This document shows positions 12,139 to 22,525 of a stretch of DNA of 64,000 nt, in pieces. The notes below the pieces were generated by a model. That model worked only from the letters and a program-made list of their open reading frames with translations, was not told the DNA's origin and did no database searches. Source of the stretch: Chondrus crispus (taxonomy: Eukaryota > Rhodophyta > Florideophyceae > Gigartinales > Gigartinaceae); the NCBI RefSeq assembly GCF_000350225.1, contig NW_005179180.1, forward strand, positions 53,009-117,008. Direction: 5' to 3'. How positions within the stretch are numbered: the first letter of the stretch is position 1; each line of letters starts with the position of its first letter. The translations under genes and the position numbers were made by a program.

Positions 12139-13732
12139 TCATAAGTCGACGAGATCATCCTCGACCCCGGTGACCGGAGCCACTGGTGCATCCGACGAGA
12201 TCGACCCTTCCTCAGAATCGAGGGGGTCCCCCGCGACCGTCGCCGCCGCCGGAGCCGTCCCTCCCATCGGGGTGTCCACCACGACCGTGGTAACCCCCGC
12301 ATCCACCGCCGTTTTGAGGCGCTTCACTCCCGCCACAAACTCGGCGTTGCTCACTAATTTCAAGAGTTCGTCCTCGGAGACGCCCAACTCGGCAAACATA
12401 CGCCGCCGTACACCCGACTCCCCTTTCGAGGTCACCGATCGCGATTGCTCCCCAACCGTCGGCCTCTCGCCCCCCGAGGGGAGCCTCCGGTTGTACTGGT
12501 CCGCCCGGCTGACTTGCCGAGCCTTGACCCTCGCGGGGTGTGTACGGCGCAGCTACTGCCGTTGATACAGGGACCAGAGACCCCTGCATTAATTCCGGTT
12601 GAAGGCTCTTAAACGACCCCGGGTCGAGCCGGATCCAATTACCGGCGTTCGGTTCGCCGGCGTCGTCTCGCCGCCCCGGGGATGCTTTCACGCGATCAGA
12701 GCGATCGTAATGGTGGCCCTGACCATAAGGCACCCGTGGCCAGTCAACCCGGTCATGAAGATCGAGCAGCGTATTTAGCTGCTCGCAAACCCAAGCCCCA
12801 CCAAGGACCCCTTCCAAGTCTAGCTTGCGCAACCATTGGACAATCATGGTCGGCAACACGTATAACCGGCCGTCCAGCGATGACCAAATGAACCTTTTCG
12901 CCACGATAGCGGTCCATTCGCTGAGGAATATCATCCAACGCGGAGACTGCGGCGAGTCATTCAAACTCAAGCCGAAATACACCAGACAAGGTGGGACCTC
13001 CGCAACGAAGTCCGCAAGGACTTCGTACTGCGAAAACCAATGCGGTATCTGAGGATACCGCTCATATCGAGAACGCGGCTCGAAAGTCGTCGCTTCGATC
13101 CACTCGTAGGCGACAAACACGCCGAGAGCGTTGCGCATCCGACGCTCGTATTTGAGCTTGTCGTAATACCCGGGGTTGCTTTCCCGTTCTACGTACCTGT
13201 CGTAGCGAGGTGGGAGGATCGGCTTATCCCACGCCATGTATGCGATCCCCGGCTCCTCAACTCGCTCCGGTAGATGATCCAACAATCGCCGCAGATTGGC
13301 GACGTAACCGCGATCGCCCTCTGTGCGATACGCCCACGTATCAAAGTCCCATTCCACGGGAATTGGGCGATTGCACGGCGTTCTCGACAGCCGACGAACC
13401 AACGACGCTATGTATCTCTGACGTCGGTCACGCCCAATACGGCGGTACTTCGGCCAGACATGCTCGCCGTCCACCACGAGACGGTAGCAAAAATCGCGTG
13501 ACCATACAGCTCGTAGGCTGAGACCCCCGGGGAGAGCACCGGTCACATCCGCGTACGACCGCACGAGATGTGTGTCCCGTAACCCCTCGGGAGCAAGGAA
13601 TGGAGCCCGTTCGAATAGCAAGGGATCGTCGGACATGCCCTTGCCACGCAGCAACCGAGGGGACGGCCACCCCCGCACCTCTACCTCCTCCGTGTCCACC
13701 GCTTCCCCGTAGGGGTTGCGGAACCGATCCAT
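12139..13732 (-). pseudogene. Antisense gene (aORF) of element A, one frameshift
   Basis: A protein of about 530 residues encoded opposite to pol, between pol and the 3' LTR. I chose the ATG at 13732 (MDRFRNPYGE); the frame is open further upstream but only with non-ATG starts. It is clearly homologous to the antisense genes of B1 and B2. Shared blocks are DTWAYRTEGDRGY, KYERRMRNALGVFVAY, PHWFSQYEV, and WMIFLSEWT followed by a hydrophobic stretch. A frameshift near 12430 separates the C-terminal block SGVRRRMFAELGVSEDEL, which corresponds to AGVYRTLLRAHGIKEGAL in B1. The protein is rich in Trp and Tyr. I recognise no known domain. Antisense genes at this position are known in some plant Tat-lineage elements; any relationship is untested. 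Confidence 0.75.
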
Positions 13733-13986
13733 CTTCGCCGCGCCGACCCGGGCAAGACGCCTCTCCGATGACAACTCGTTCCTTTCCGCGTACCGTGACA
13801 GCGTGGACTGCGTGGAGGACACTGCAAGAGGAAGGCGAAAACAAACCGGCCGCGCGAGATGGAAAGTTGGAATATTGGGGAAGACCGCCTCCGACAAGCT
13901 GGCTTGCAGAAACACACGCCTTCAGTTTAGCCTCGGTCGCTGGTCCAAAAACCCCGATAATTCGGCGATGATTTCTACGGTACCTA

Positions 13987-14002
13987 CACGCGGGGACGCG
14001 TG
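13987..14002 (+). promoter_or_regulatory. Hairpin before polypurine tract, element A
   Basis: CACGCG-GGGA-CGCGTG is a perfect 6-bp stem with a 4-nt loop, 8 bases before the polypurine tract. Elements B2 and C have hairpins of different sequence at the same place. Confidence 0.5.
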
Positions 14003-14009
14003 GTTCTCT

Positions 14010-14020
14010 AAGAAGGGGGA
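14010..14020 (+). promoter_or_regulatory. Polypurine tract, element A
   Basis: aagaaggggga lies two bases before the 3' LTR. It is the expected primer site for plus-strand DNA synthesis. Confidence 0.8.
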
Positions 14021-14022
14021 TC

Positions 14023-14671
14023 TGTAGTGCACTGTACTCGGTACCGGGACAGCTGTCCTGATCGGCCAAAAATCACGCTCGCCGCCACCACGTGTACCAC
14101 GGGTACACGTGGACTCCCCTGCCGCTCTACCGGACCTCCCCGTGGACACGTGTAATCCCTCCGCGACCCATAGGGCCTATGAGGGCTGTACTTGGTCCCC
14201 TCGGGGCTACACCCGTTATTTCCTAGTTATTCTAATTTACAGTATAATTTAGCTTCGCCATTACGGCGACGGGGGACTATATAGTCAACCCGATTATCAA
14301 AGTAAAGAGGCACGAAGCCTCGGGTCTTTTACCTTGGTTTCTGAATTCCAGGTTGTAGCCTCGACTCGGTACTGGCTCGCCCATACCGACCGAGCCATCT
14401 ACACCCCCTGGAATCCCAACTGCCTTCCCCGCGCGCGTCGATCACCTCGCGCGAGACCTACGTCAACTACTGTGCTTTCCGTCCTGCTAGCTCTGTTTTT
14501 CTCTTAATTCCTCCCCCTTTTATTGCTGACTACCTTGCTACTTCCCTACCGCGCAAGCCGCGCCCGGATCCCGGTTCCGGTTATCCACCGGGTGGTCTCC
14601 CGAATTTCCTTACGCGTCCGAACGCGAGTCGCTCTGCCTACAGCCGCCACACGTGGCTGTAGTGCACGACA
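14023..14671 (+). repeat. 3' LTR of element A
   Basis: This 649-bp copy of 3499-4147 has two differences seen by eye (gctctg/gctcta and ctggatt/ctgaatt). It ends CGACA and is followed by the duplicated target gtgta at 14672-14676. Confidence 0.95.
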
Positions 14672-14676
14672 GTGTA
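14672..14676. repeat. Target-site duplication gtgta, right of element A
   Basis: Same five bases as 3494-3498, directly after the 3' LTR. Confidence 0.9.
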
Positions 14677-15134
14677 CACGCGTCAATGATGCAGGGACAG
14701 GAAGGGATTGAGATCGGTCAACGATCTGGTAACTACAGAGCAGGTAACCACTGTGGAGGAACTGGTATCTTCTTTCGCGGAGACGTGGAAATAGGCATCC
14801 GGAAAGCGTGAAGACTAGAAAGGATGAGGGCCTGCCTGGAGGCAAGGAGATGCGACGGCAGGGGCGGGGCGCATACAAGAAGAGGAGGAAGAAAGGGACG
14901 AAGAGGGTCCGACCGCAGTGACGGGGGCGCACCCAGAGAGCAAAAAATAATAATAATAAGAGGAGGAAGTCTACGGATCAAGGTGAGACCGGAGACGGAT
15001 GGAGGCATGTTGAAAAGAAAACGAAAAAGAGGAGGAGGAGGAGGAGGAGAGGGCGCCCAGAGGACGCGTTTTTACTCTCACAAGCGGGTAATGATGCGAA
15101 AATGGGTCATGAGGGATCTGCCGTGAACAGCAGA
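14677..15134 (+). other. Post-pol spacer of element E (right part)
   Basis: Continues 410-3498 across the insertion of element A. It holds an AAT microsatellite near 14944-14960 and a GGA microsatellite near 15029-15050. No gene seen. Confidence 0.4.
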
Positions 15135-15475
15135 TCAACGGGACGGAGCACCGGAGCCGCTTTCCTTCGGCAGAGAGGTGAGGAGACGGGCGAGGACGCG
15201 TAGGTCATCCAGAGTTGCACCCTGCAGCGCCTCTGCCTCTACGCCATGGGCCCGGAGAAGGCGATGATAGACGCCTGAGGCGGTGTTGTTTTCTTTCGGA
15301 ACTGAGGGTGAAGGAAGAGCCAAGGCAGGCGTGACGAGTGGTTCCTCACGCGAAGGGGAAGTCTGATGTGGGGTCGAACCCACGTCAGACGGCGGCAATT
15401 CCCGGACTGATAGGGTTTCAGTTGAGTTTGTTGAGGGAAACACGACGCGAGGAGGACTTTTGCGTGTGGATGGAC
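15135..15475 (-). pseudogene. C-terminal remnant of the antisense gene of element E
   Basis: About 113 minus-strand codons ending at 15135, cut on the upstream side by the LTR of B1. The segment TASGVYHRLLRAHGVEAEAL and the following LDDLRVLARLLTSLPKE match the C-terminus of the B1 antisense gene (AAGVYRTLLRAHGIKEGAL, DLRLLAQLVASLPKE). Before it lies a Pro/Ser-rich linker with a shared TE(T/S)LSVR motif. The N-terminal half of what is probably the same gene lies beyond B1 at 29575-30332. The centre is missing. Confidence 0.7.
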
Positions 15476-16661
15476 TGTAGTGCAATGTGCCTGGCAGGCC
15501 GCGAACACAGTCCGACGGTCAAACAAAAAGAAGAAAAACCGCAACAGAAACAACCACTGCCGATGGCACGCGCTACGGAGCGTTCGAGGCTCCCTTTCCC
15601 TTTGTGTGGGCTTGCGGCCCACGGTAGCTCAACTCCGACGGGGGGGGGGGTAAGGAAAGATGCCCGGCCCGGGAGGATAATGGTGGTAGAGACTTGTGAA
15701 GACTTGAGAGCTCGGCGAGTGCGGGTTGGGCTTGTGTACGAAAACGTAACCGCGGTTCGCTGGGTTGTAAGGCCAATGCTCGAAGAGCGTCTTCAGCACC
15801 TTGTGTATAATTCAAGGTCTTCGAAGGGGGCTTGTTCAGCACTACTCGACGGGATCGTAACCGTGTAGCAACGCTACTACCGACGTGTTGCCCGATGGCT
15901 AAAAACACCCTCACCGGCGCTGTCGCGATCGCGGTAGGTGGTACCAACTCTGTCTTATACAGTAAGACCTTCGATGAAGGCGTCGTTACAACAGCCTTCC
16001 TACGGAACTTGAAACAGTAGCAGCGCTACACAACGTGTTGCCCGATGGCTAAAGCACCTACACCGGATCGGTCGCAACCGACTCCAATGGAACCAACACA
16101 ATTAAGGGAAAAATAGATGTAGAGATAGAAAAGGATAGGAATTAGAGATAGAAAAGGTAAAAAGGATAAGGAAAAGGAATGGGACCCCGAGCAATAGAGG
16201 ATGTCGTTAGCAGCGTAGAAGGGAAGCGCGTCGCGTGAACGGAAGCGGTCTTCGACGAAGGCGAGATCTAACTCCGGCAACTCGGGTTTGAGCGGGAAAT
16301 AAAGGAAAAAGGAAGGGGACCCCCGAGCGCTGAAGGATGCCGTAGGCTTAGGTAAAAGGGAGCGTCTTGGTAGAGACGGACTTCGACCAAGGCGACATTC
16401 AACTCCGGCAACTCGAGTTACCTGTACTGACTTGGTCGTCAGAGGGCTAAGGTATATATCGCCCCGCCGGAGCCACTACAGTAGCACTGGGCGATAGATC
16501 CTAGATCTAATCTAATGATAAATAACTAATATGCAACTAATTAAAATTAATAATTAAAATAATAAAGTGAAATAATTTTCACCTGTCACCCCCCACTTTG
16601 TCATACCCCTCAATTCCTTTTCGTTTCACCCCCTCACGGTGCAGCCGTTTATTGCACTACA
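15476..16661 (-). repeat. 3' LTR of B1, chimeric with internal duplication
   Basis: The 1186-bp LTR starts (minus strand) TGTAGTGCAATAAACG at 16661 and ends TTGCACTACA at 15476. The 15476-16285 half is close to the B1 5' LTR, whereas the half near 16661 is closer to the LTR at 1-409. A block of about 130 bp, from ggacccc(c)gagc to cggcaactcg, occurs twice in succession, once in each subtype. This is what an unequal exchange between two LTR subtypes would leave. Confidence 0.8.
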
Positions 16662-16662
16662 T

Positions 16663-16712
16663 ATCCCCCTTCCGAGCGCTCTTGTACGCCGCTCCGCCAT
16701 CGTATAATCTCC
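16663..16712 (-). promoter_or_regulatory. Polypurine tract and hairpin of B1
   Basis: Read on the minus strand, ggaaggggga lies just before the LTR start at 16661. About 10 bases further upstream is an imperfect inverted repeat (TTATACG...CGTACAA) at the place where B2 has a perfect one. Confidence 0.65.
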
Positions 16713-16784
16713 TCGCCGTTTCTCACATAACCCTATATCGCCGTTTTCGGTAACCGGCGGGAGTGCAAGAGCAAGACGAGCCTT

Positions 16785-18736
16785 ATGTTTCCTTCATCCC
16801 CGAGCCATTCGAGTGGTGGTACCAAACGTAAGCGCTACGGCGTGGGCTTTTCTTCCACTTCCCACGACCCTTCAGGTCTTCCTTCCATCCCTCAATTACC
16901 CCCTGATTCCCAACATGTTGGCCCTGTTGGTCACATCGATTCCGATCCTAACGCTCCGTCCTCGCGTCGATACCCTTCTGCGTCGGAGCTCCACGATAAG
17001 GCCATGCGCCTTAATCCTGTGCTTTCTGCTTCCGCTAAATGGTTCTCTGTGATCGGTGTATGCGCCTTCGATGACATTGCTTACTCGTTCGCCGACGGCG
17101 CCGGTATGCTTCCAGGACAAATCCCCCCTCTAGCTATCCAGTCTTACGATTGGTTGGCTCGCATCGCCATTCCTCCCTCCATCCTGTGTCACACTCCGCC
17201 TCATGGTCGTGCGGTGTTATCGACCCGCTTCTTGACCGCTGTGTGCGACAGGCTTGAGCTGCCATTGACGCAGGATCTCATCCCTGAGGAATTCGGTTGT
17301 GACACGTGGCAGTTTCGCACCGATGGCGAGAGGTCTTACCTCGATAACATGCTGGCCTGGACTTCCGACAACCCTCCTCGTGAAGCTAACCGCCTTTGGT
17401 TCAACCAACAGACCGTCTCGGGCGACGCTATGCTGTGGACCAACGCCATAATTCCGGCTAATTTCCGACTTATCAAGCGGGGTACCATCCCCTTCTTTCA
17501 GCACACAGTGCGCTTCGAACGCCGTATTCGGTCTGACACTGGTATTTTTTGGCCTACCAGATGTTGGAGGCGCGCGAAATCGCGAGGTGCCATTACGCGA
17601 ATCGTTATCAACGTATTCCGTCGTGGTGGAGCCAATTTGAGGTCTGCCAAGGCTTCTGGGCTGAGCTCGGCCTTGTGTACACGTATTACGGAAGGTATTT
17701 ACGTGATCCTCGACATGGCCTTTGGGTAGTCTTCCTCACAGAATGGTGTACCAAAGTGGCAGTGACCCTCCTGTGGGAGACCTACGACTGCTGGAGGTTG
17801 TGGTACTTGGCTCCCCAGCTCATCAGCCTCATGCGACGCCTCGATTATTCGGTTCCCCTGGGCGGTGCTGATGCAGACACCGAACTGCATTCTCTCCTCG
17901 ATAAAATAGAGGATGTCGATTGGGACTTGATACCGCGTCAAAATTCCTCTCGTTCCTTCGTCCGGCAAAGCCCCTCCTTCTCTCCTCGTTGTGCTCATCG
18001 TGGTGCGGGGGACTACGCTTGGTTTAACCCCTGGATGGGATTGCGATGTTCTTGCGACGAGGCGCGTCTGAGTCTACAATATGGAAGTCAGACGCCCGTT
18101 CCGGTTGAGATGGCCGTCTTCCTTGCGGATCCCCGCGAGCGCAATCTCTGTCCCAGAGAGCCTTTGCGTTCTCGCCCTGTGTTACCGGTCTCACCGACTT
18201 CACTTCCTGTCGATCCGGCCGACCCCACTCTTCCCGTGAATGCTTAGATAAGGGCGACGAGAGCCCCTGGGTGCGAGGAGGTCAAATCCTCTTTGCGGTC
18301 CCACTTAACTCCAGTGGCCAGCTTTCAACCTCTATCAGAGACGAGAGAAGTCTCCGCGTCAGCTAGCCGGACTGAAAGTCTGTCCGTGCGAGCAGCCCCA
18401 GAAAGGAAGAGAACTTCTTTTTCCCTTATCCCCTCAGTTCCTCCTGCACCGTCTTCCCCTGTGTATGTCCCAGCTCGTCTCCCTTCTCCTGCGGCTGTTC
18501 CGGTTGCCGCCCCCTTGTCCCCAATCGTCGACGCAGTCCAATCGACCAGGGGAGGTTCGACCTCCCCGTCCTCTCCAGATGTTATCAAAAAGAACGACGG
18601 CGCCGCCGGCGTCTATCGCACATTGCTCCGTGCGCACGGAATAAAGGAGGGGGCTCTTCGAGGAGCGTCCCTCGTTGACCTGCGCTTACTGGCGCAGCTT
18701 GTCGCCTCACTTCCGAAGGAAAAAATCCTTGGGTGA
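16785..18736 (+). pseudogene. Antisense gene (aORF) of element B1
   Basis: About 650 codons, opposite in strand to B1 gag-pol and starting 123 bp inside the 3' LTR. The ATG at 16785 gives MFPSSPSHSSGGTKRKR, a Ser/basic N-terminus. Conserved blocks follow: DTWQFRTDGERSY, RFERRIRSDTGIF, PSWWSQFEV and VVFLTEWC, then a hydrophobic segment, a Pro/Ser-rich linker and the C-terminal AGVYRTLLRAHG...SLPKE block. A one-base loss in the T-run at 17545-17550 shifts the frame, and TAG at 18245 interrupts the second half. It is homologous to A's antisense gene and nearly the same as B2's N-terminal part. Function unknown. Confidence 0.78.
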
Positions 18737-19914
18737 ATCGTCCCATTGACCCATTGCCGATGGTAGCGTCCTGCCGATCTATGTTCGGGTCGTTGTCCTC
18801 TGAGGGTGTCGTCTTATCGTCTACAATTCCCTTTGTTCGACCGATAATAAATTGCATTACCTTTTCCTATCCACTTCGTCCTCTTTTTGAACTTTCTCCT
18901 TTTTATCCAACACGTACGTCATCCTTTTTCTCATTTTCTTTTCCTCCTCTTTATCCAAGGCTTTGACGGGGCCCACACGCCTATTCTTCGTCGACTCTTC
19001 AATCCCCTCCAAGAGTGCTCATTTATGTATACGTATCCATATATGTTTGCTTGGTTCCGTTCGAGTCTCGAGCGAGGGCTGCGGCTCGTCCCAAACTCCC
19101 GCAATAACCTCCTCTTCAATTTGGATTTCCGTTCTACTGTGGCATCACAAATACTCGTTGATAGTCCCCTTCACACATTTCAAGAGCACGTAGTGTACCT
19201 ACGGCTTCCAGCAATTCCATTGTCACACACGTGGGCTTCCGTACATAAAGCGCATGGTCCTGTCAGGGTGAGTGCTGGTCTCTTAAGACAGGCGATGTGC
19301 GATGTCGAGGAGGTCACGATCAATTCTCGAAGCCCTTCGTAGGATGTTACGAGTCTTGCCAAGGTGACCTCCGGTCTGCGTGTTGTAAACTGGAAAACAA
19401 AGGCCGTCGGCTCGGAGCGGTGTATGTCCCACTGCGATCCTCCTCGTAGGGGTGTCGTAGAAGGGAGGGCTCTTCTCCTATTTTTTCTTTCGGCCGGTTC
19501 GCTCTCCCGTAGGGAACGTCTGGAAATTGACGGGCGGATTCTCGTCTGTCTCTTTCTGATTTTGTCCCTGGCCACGAGACATTCTCGATAGTTACGCTCC
19601 ACTTGGTGCGTAATGAGGGGGAACAACGTGCAGGTCGTCCCCGCAGTGCGCAGAACCCTTTTCTACGTCTGAAGACATAGCATCATCTCAGACCCGTTCC
19701 TACTGTGCTTGTTGCGAGAGCCCAGATTGTAACTTCAACGAAGCTTTGATTGCCATTGCCGAATGGCCTCGTATCTCCTGTTAACGAAGGATCTACTCAT
19801 CGCCGCTCCACTGGGTTCCCGTACGACACGCGCAAATGATTACGCTCGCAAGTCGGTCGAGCCTGTCCGTTGACCTCGCCGATCTCATAAAAACGAAATG
19901 AAAAGAACGGCTGG

Positions 19915-20270
19915 CTAGGACCTGGCAGCCTGATATTCCACCTCTCCCGTGAACGTCTCAAGTCCACTCCTTCGCTGTTGCGCATGACTTCCGGGACGGG
20001 ACTGTGCGTGTAAGTTGCACATTTCAAAAGCATTACCCGGCATGACACGTTTCCTTAAATTTGGTAAACTTTCTCGGTGGAGTTCGGTGTTCCAGTTTGG
20101 CTGCGCACACTTGTCGCAATTCAACTTCAAGAGGCACGCCGCTTCAGTGATCTTGCACATCTCGCAAGGCTGATGGGCTAGAGCATCAGCTGTGGTGGTT
20201 CAATCCTTGTCCAAGTTTCCTGCGCTCATCATGTCGCTGTGTTGCTCGTCTGTAACTCAGTTCCTCCGTC
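19915..20270 (-). pseudogene. Conserved small Cys-rich frame in B1 spacer
   Basis: In sense with B1 pol. The frame reads NLDKD, a stop, TTTADALAHQPCEMCK, then LNCDKCAQPN and NLRKRVMPG, and finally MCNLHAQSRP. B2 has the same frame open at 56592-56999. The CX2C...CX2C spacing suggests a small zinc-binding module. Two stops (TGA in place of Arg and of Trp) break it here. Not recognised as a known family. Confidence 0.45.
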
Positions 20271-22476
20271 CCTGCAATTGAAAGCATCCCTCGTTGCTCT
20301 ATATTTACTTCTTGATATCTGAGCTCAATGGGCGTTGTTCAGCCCGTTTCGCGTGCATTCATACTTCGGCGAAGTCGGCGGGGGAAGGGGGACGGTGAGA
20401 ACCGAGGTGACCTTGAGAGGTCAGTATGGTCCTGGGTGCGAAGACCAGAATGTCGGTCTCGCTCCTACGTCTCCTTCCGCTGTTACCTTGAACCGTTTTG
20501 TCCCGAGTGGACTTCAGCATGCGACGTCGAAAATTCTCCTCATGCGCAACCCTCTTCCCACAAGCACTTGCGTAGTCGACCAGCGCGCAGCTGCCTCCCA
20601 GGTTTTCACGTGCCTTCCACATTTGTTTCTCACTGCGACCATGACGTAGAGCTCGGTGGTATAGCGTGACGCGGGTCCTTTCCGGTTCCATCAAGGGCCG
20701 TCAACGCTCCAAGGTGCTGCATCATCTGAAGTGTGACGCCGAATGAAACACAGTTTGTTCGGACCGATCATGAGCGAGAAACTTCTCGCCCCGCCGTCTA
20801 TTGCCTCCTGTCCATGGCGCTCCCCCATCACTAAGTAGCGATCTCTTTCGTCCGTTGGCTCCTCCTCGGCTTCGCTTTGAATTGCGAGAATCCCGCGACG
20901 CGTGGCGTCGTCCGTGATCTTGTCAAGAGCCTAATTGACCTCCAAGATCCTCGTATCCTCAATGGTCTCCCCTGAGTCCTCGTACACTTGGTGACCAACC
21001 TCTGCGGTGGGGGGGGCGGTCGTCCCCTTAGCATTACAAAAAATAAGCTGAAACAGAAAAAACATAAGAAAGACAAAAAGGGAAGTAAAGGTCATAGCAG
21101 CCAACTGGTAAGTATATCGCCCGAGAGCTGCTGACGTGTGTGAGCTTCGACGTCGCTCGCTACCGGGTAGGGCCACATAAATAACTCCTTCCTTTGAGCG
21201 TTTTGGAATCGCTGATCGACCTCCACTGTGCGGGGTCGTTTCCTTGACATTAACAGACAAAAATAAAAGAGACGAACAAAATGGAGAATAACCAAGCGAA
21301 GATCAAGTAGCTGATCGTCGGTGATCTGTAAGTGCGTTGCGCGCGTGCTAAAAATCCACGGAGGGCCAGTGTCTGCCGCAACCGACGGCCTTCTCGATAT
21401 CCCCTCAGTTAGGCTGGGCTTCCTCCACACGCGGTCTCACTGCACGCAATAGCGTCTCTCTTCTCTGGCTTGTGAGCACTGTAGGCGGCTCACGTCGATC
21501 CCTTTTTCGACTTCCCGCACGGGACGATCGTGCTCCTCCTTCACTCGTTCGTGAGTTCGCATGGATATTTGGTACGGACTCATGCGTGCAATTCGCAATT
21601 CCCTAAGTATCCAGCGCCTTGTGTGTCTCCCCCTCAGCATACAGTGTCTTCCTAGATTCCAATTAAAAATTCCCGATGCTGTTCTGTGTTCCACTTTGGC
21701 TATACAACAATCGGCGTGAATCTCCTCATCCGAGTACCGTACTGTTGCGGCAATTCTGCCGCGGGGCACCGAGCGACCTGTAATGACGGGAATCCACCCG
21801 TATTCTTTTTCTCCTCACAAGTCTGCTGCCTCCCCCTTCGTATCTTCGGGGATGGCTTCTTAAGTACACGTTCCCCGGGATGAGTCGGCTATCCCCAACC
21901 CTCCCTCCCGTAATTTCGCCTTCGATCCAGCTTCCCCTTGCCCCACCGGTAGCCACCTCCTCGTGCCATTTTCCCTTCGCGCCCTCGGCCGGTGACCTGC
22001 GCGGTCTTTCTGCCCCAGCCCGGGCCCCGTGCGGCCGATGGTTTCCCTTCGTCTCCCCGGTGGCTGGCACCCCCAATTCCCCGCGCGTGCTGTCTCGCTC
22101 CCTCCTTCTCGCCTTTCGCTTGCCCGTCCTTCGGCGGTATACGGATGCGCTCCGCCCCGTGGTACGCGTGTCCAGCTCGCCACCTGGCAACCGAATGCCT
22201 CGTAACAGTACAGTACCTTTCCATTCTCTTTCGTACTTCGCCCTTTCTGTGAGGAGTGGATCGCCGGTCCGAACGTCACTTTACGTGACTTTGGCGACTC
22301 CTGCTCACTACTAGACAGAGTAGTACCTTATCTTCGGACTACAATAAAAATTATCAATTCCTGAAATCTCGGCACGCGTCGCTCTACTTGTCTGTGGGGG
22401 ACCGGAGAGCCTCTCACCTGACTCTTTCCATCTCATCGTTCCCTTTTCCGTCACCCTCGGGTCGGCTCACTCTCCC

Positions 22477-22496
22477 CAGTGCGGACTGCCGCACTG
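22477..22496 (-). promoter_or_regulatory. Hairpin just after pol stop, B1
   Basis: CAGTGCGG-N4-CCGCACTG, an 8-bp perfect stem about 30 bases past the pol stop. B2 has the same stem at 54583-54602 with a different loop. Could be a 3'-end or packaging structure; role unknown. Confidence 0.5.
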
Positions 22497-22525
22497 ATGC
22501 TGGCATGTGGACTTCTTGACTACAA

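Larger units (their letters stand above)
3499..14671 (+). mobile_element. Element A: complete chromodomain Ty3/Gypsy LTR retrotransposon
   Basis: The 11.2-kb element runs LTR, PBS, gag, pol (PR-RT-RH-IN-chromodomain), an antisense gene, hairpin, polypurine tract and LTR, and is flanked by gtgta on both sides. By eye the two 649-bp LTRs differ at two positions, so the insertion is recent. Gag has a frameshift; pol has a frameshift and two in-frame stops; the antisense gene has a frameshift. The element is therefore structurally complete but cannot make its own proteins by ordinary translation. Element D at 33505-37889 is a relative with an undamaged gag. Confidence 0.95.
18737..22525 (-). other. 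Post-pol spacer of B1
   Basis: This 3.8-kb stretch between the end of the antisense gene and the end of pol is colinear with 54554-58080 of B2. On the minus strand it contains pyrimidine tracts followed by acgacccc-like motifs (near 21240-21300 and 21010-21090). It also has a segment reading AEVGHQVYEDS near 20990, matching AEVGQQVYEEP near 54940 in B2. The conserved cysteine-rich reading frame at 19915-20270 is listed separately. No intact gene. Confidence 0.5.

Noticed and set aside
11334-12565. Plus-strand open frames of 224 and 257 codons after A pol
   Set aside because: They overlap the pol end and the antisense gene, and no counterpart exists in D, B or C.
16785-16835. H3-like N-terminus also in the B antisense genes (SSGGTKRKR against STGGTALRK)
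   Set aside because: Too short and too basic/serine-biased to distinguish from chance.
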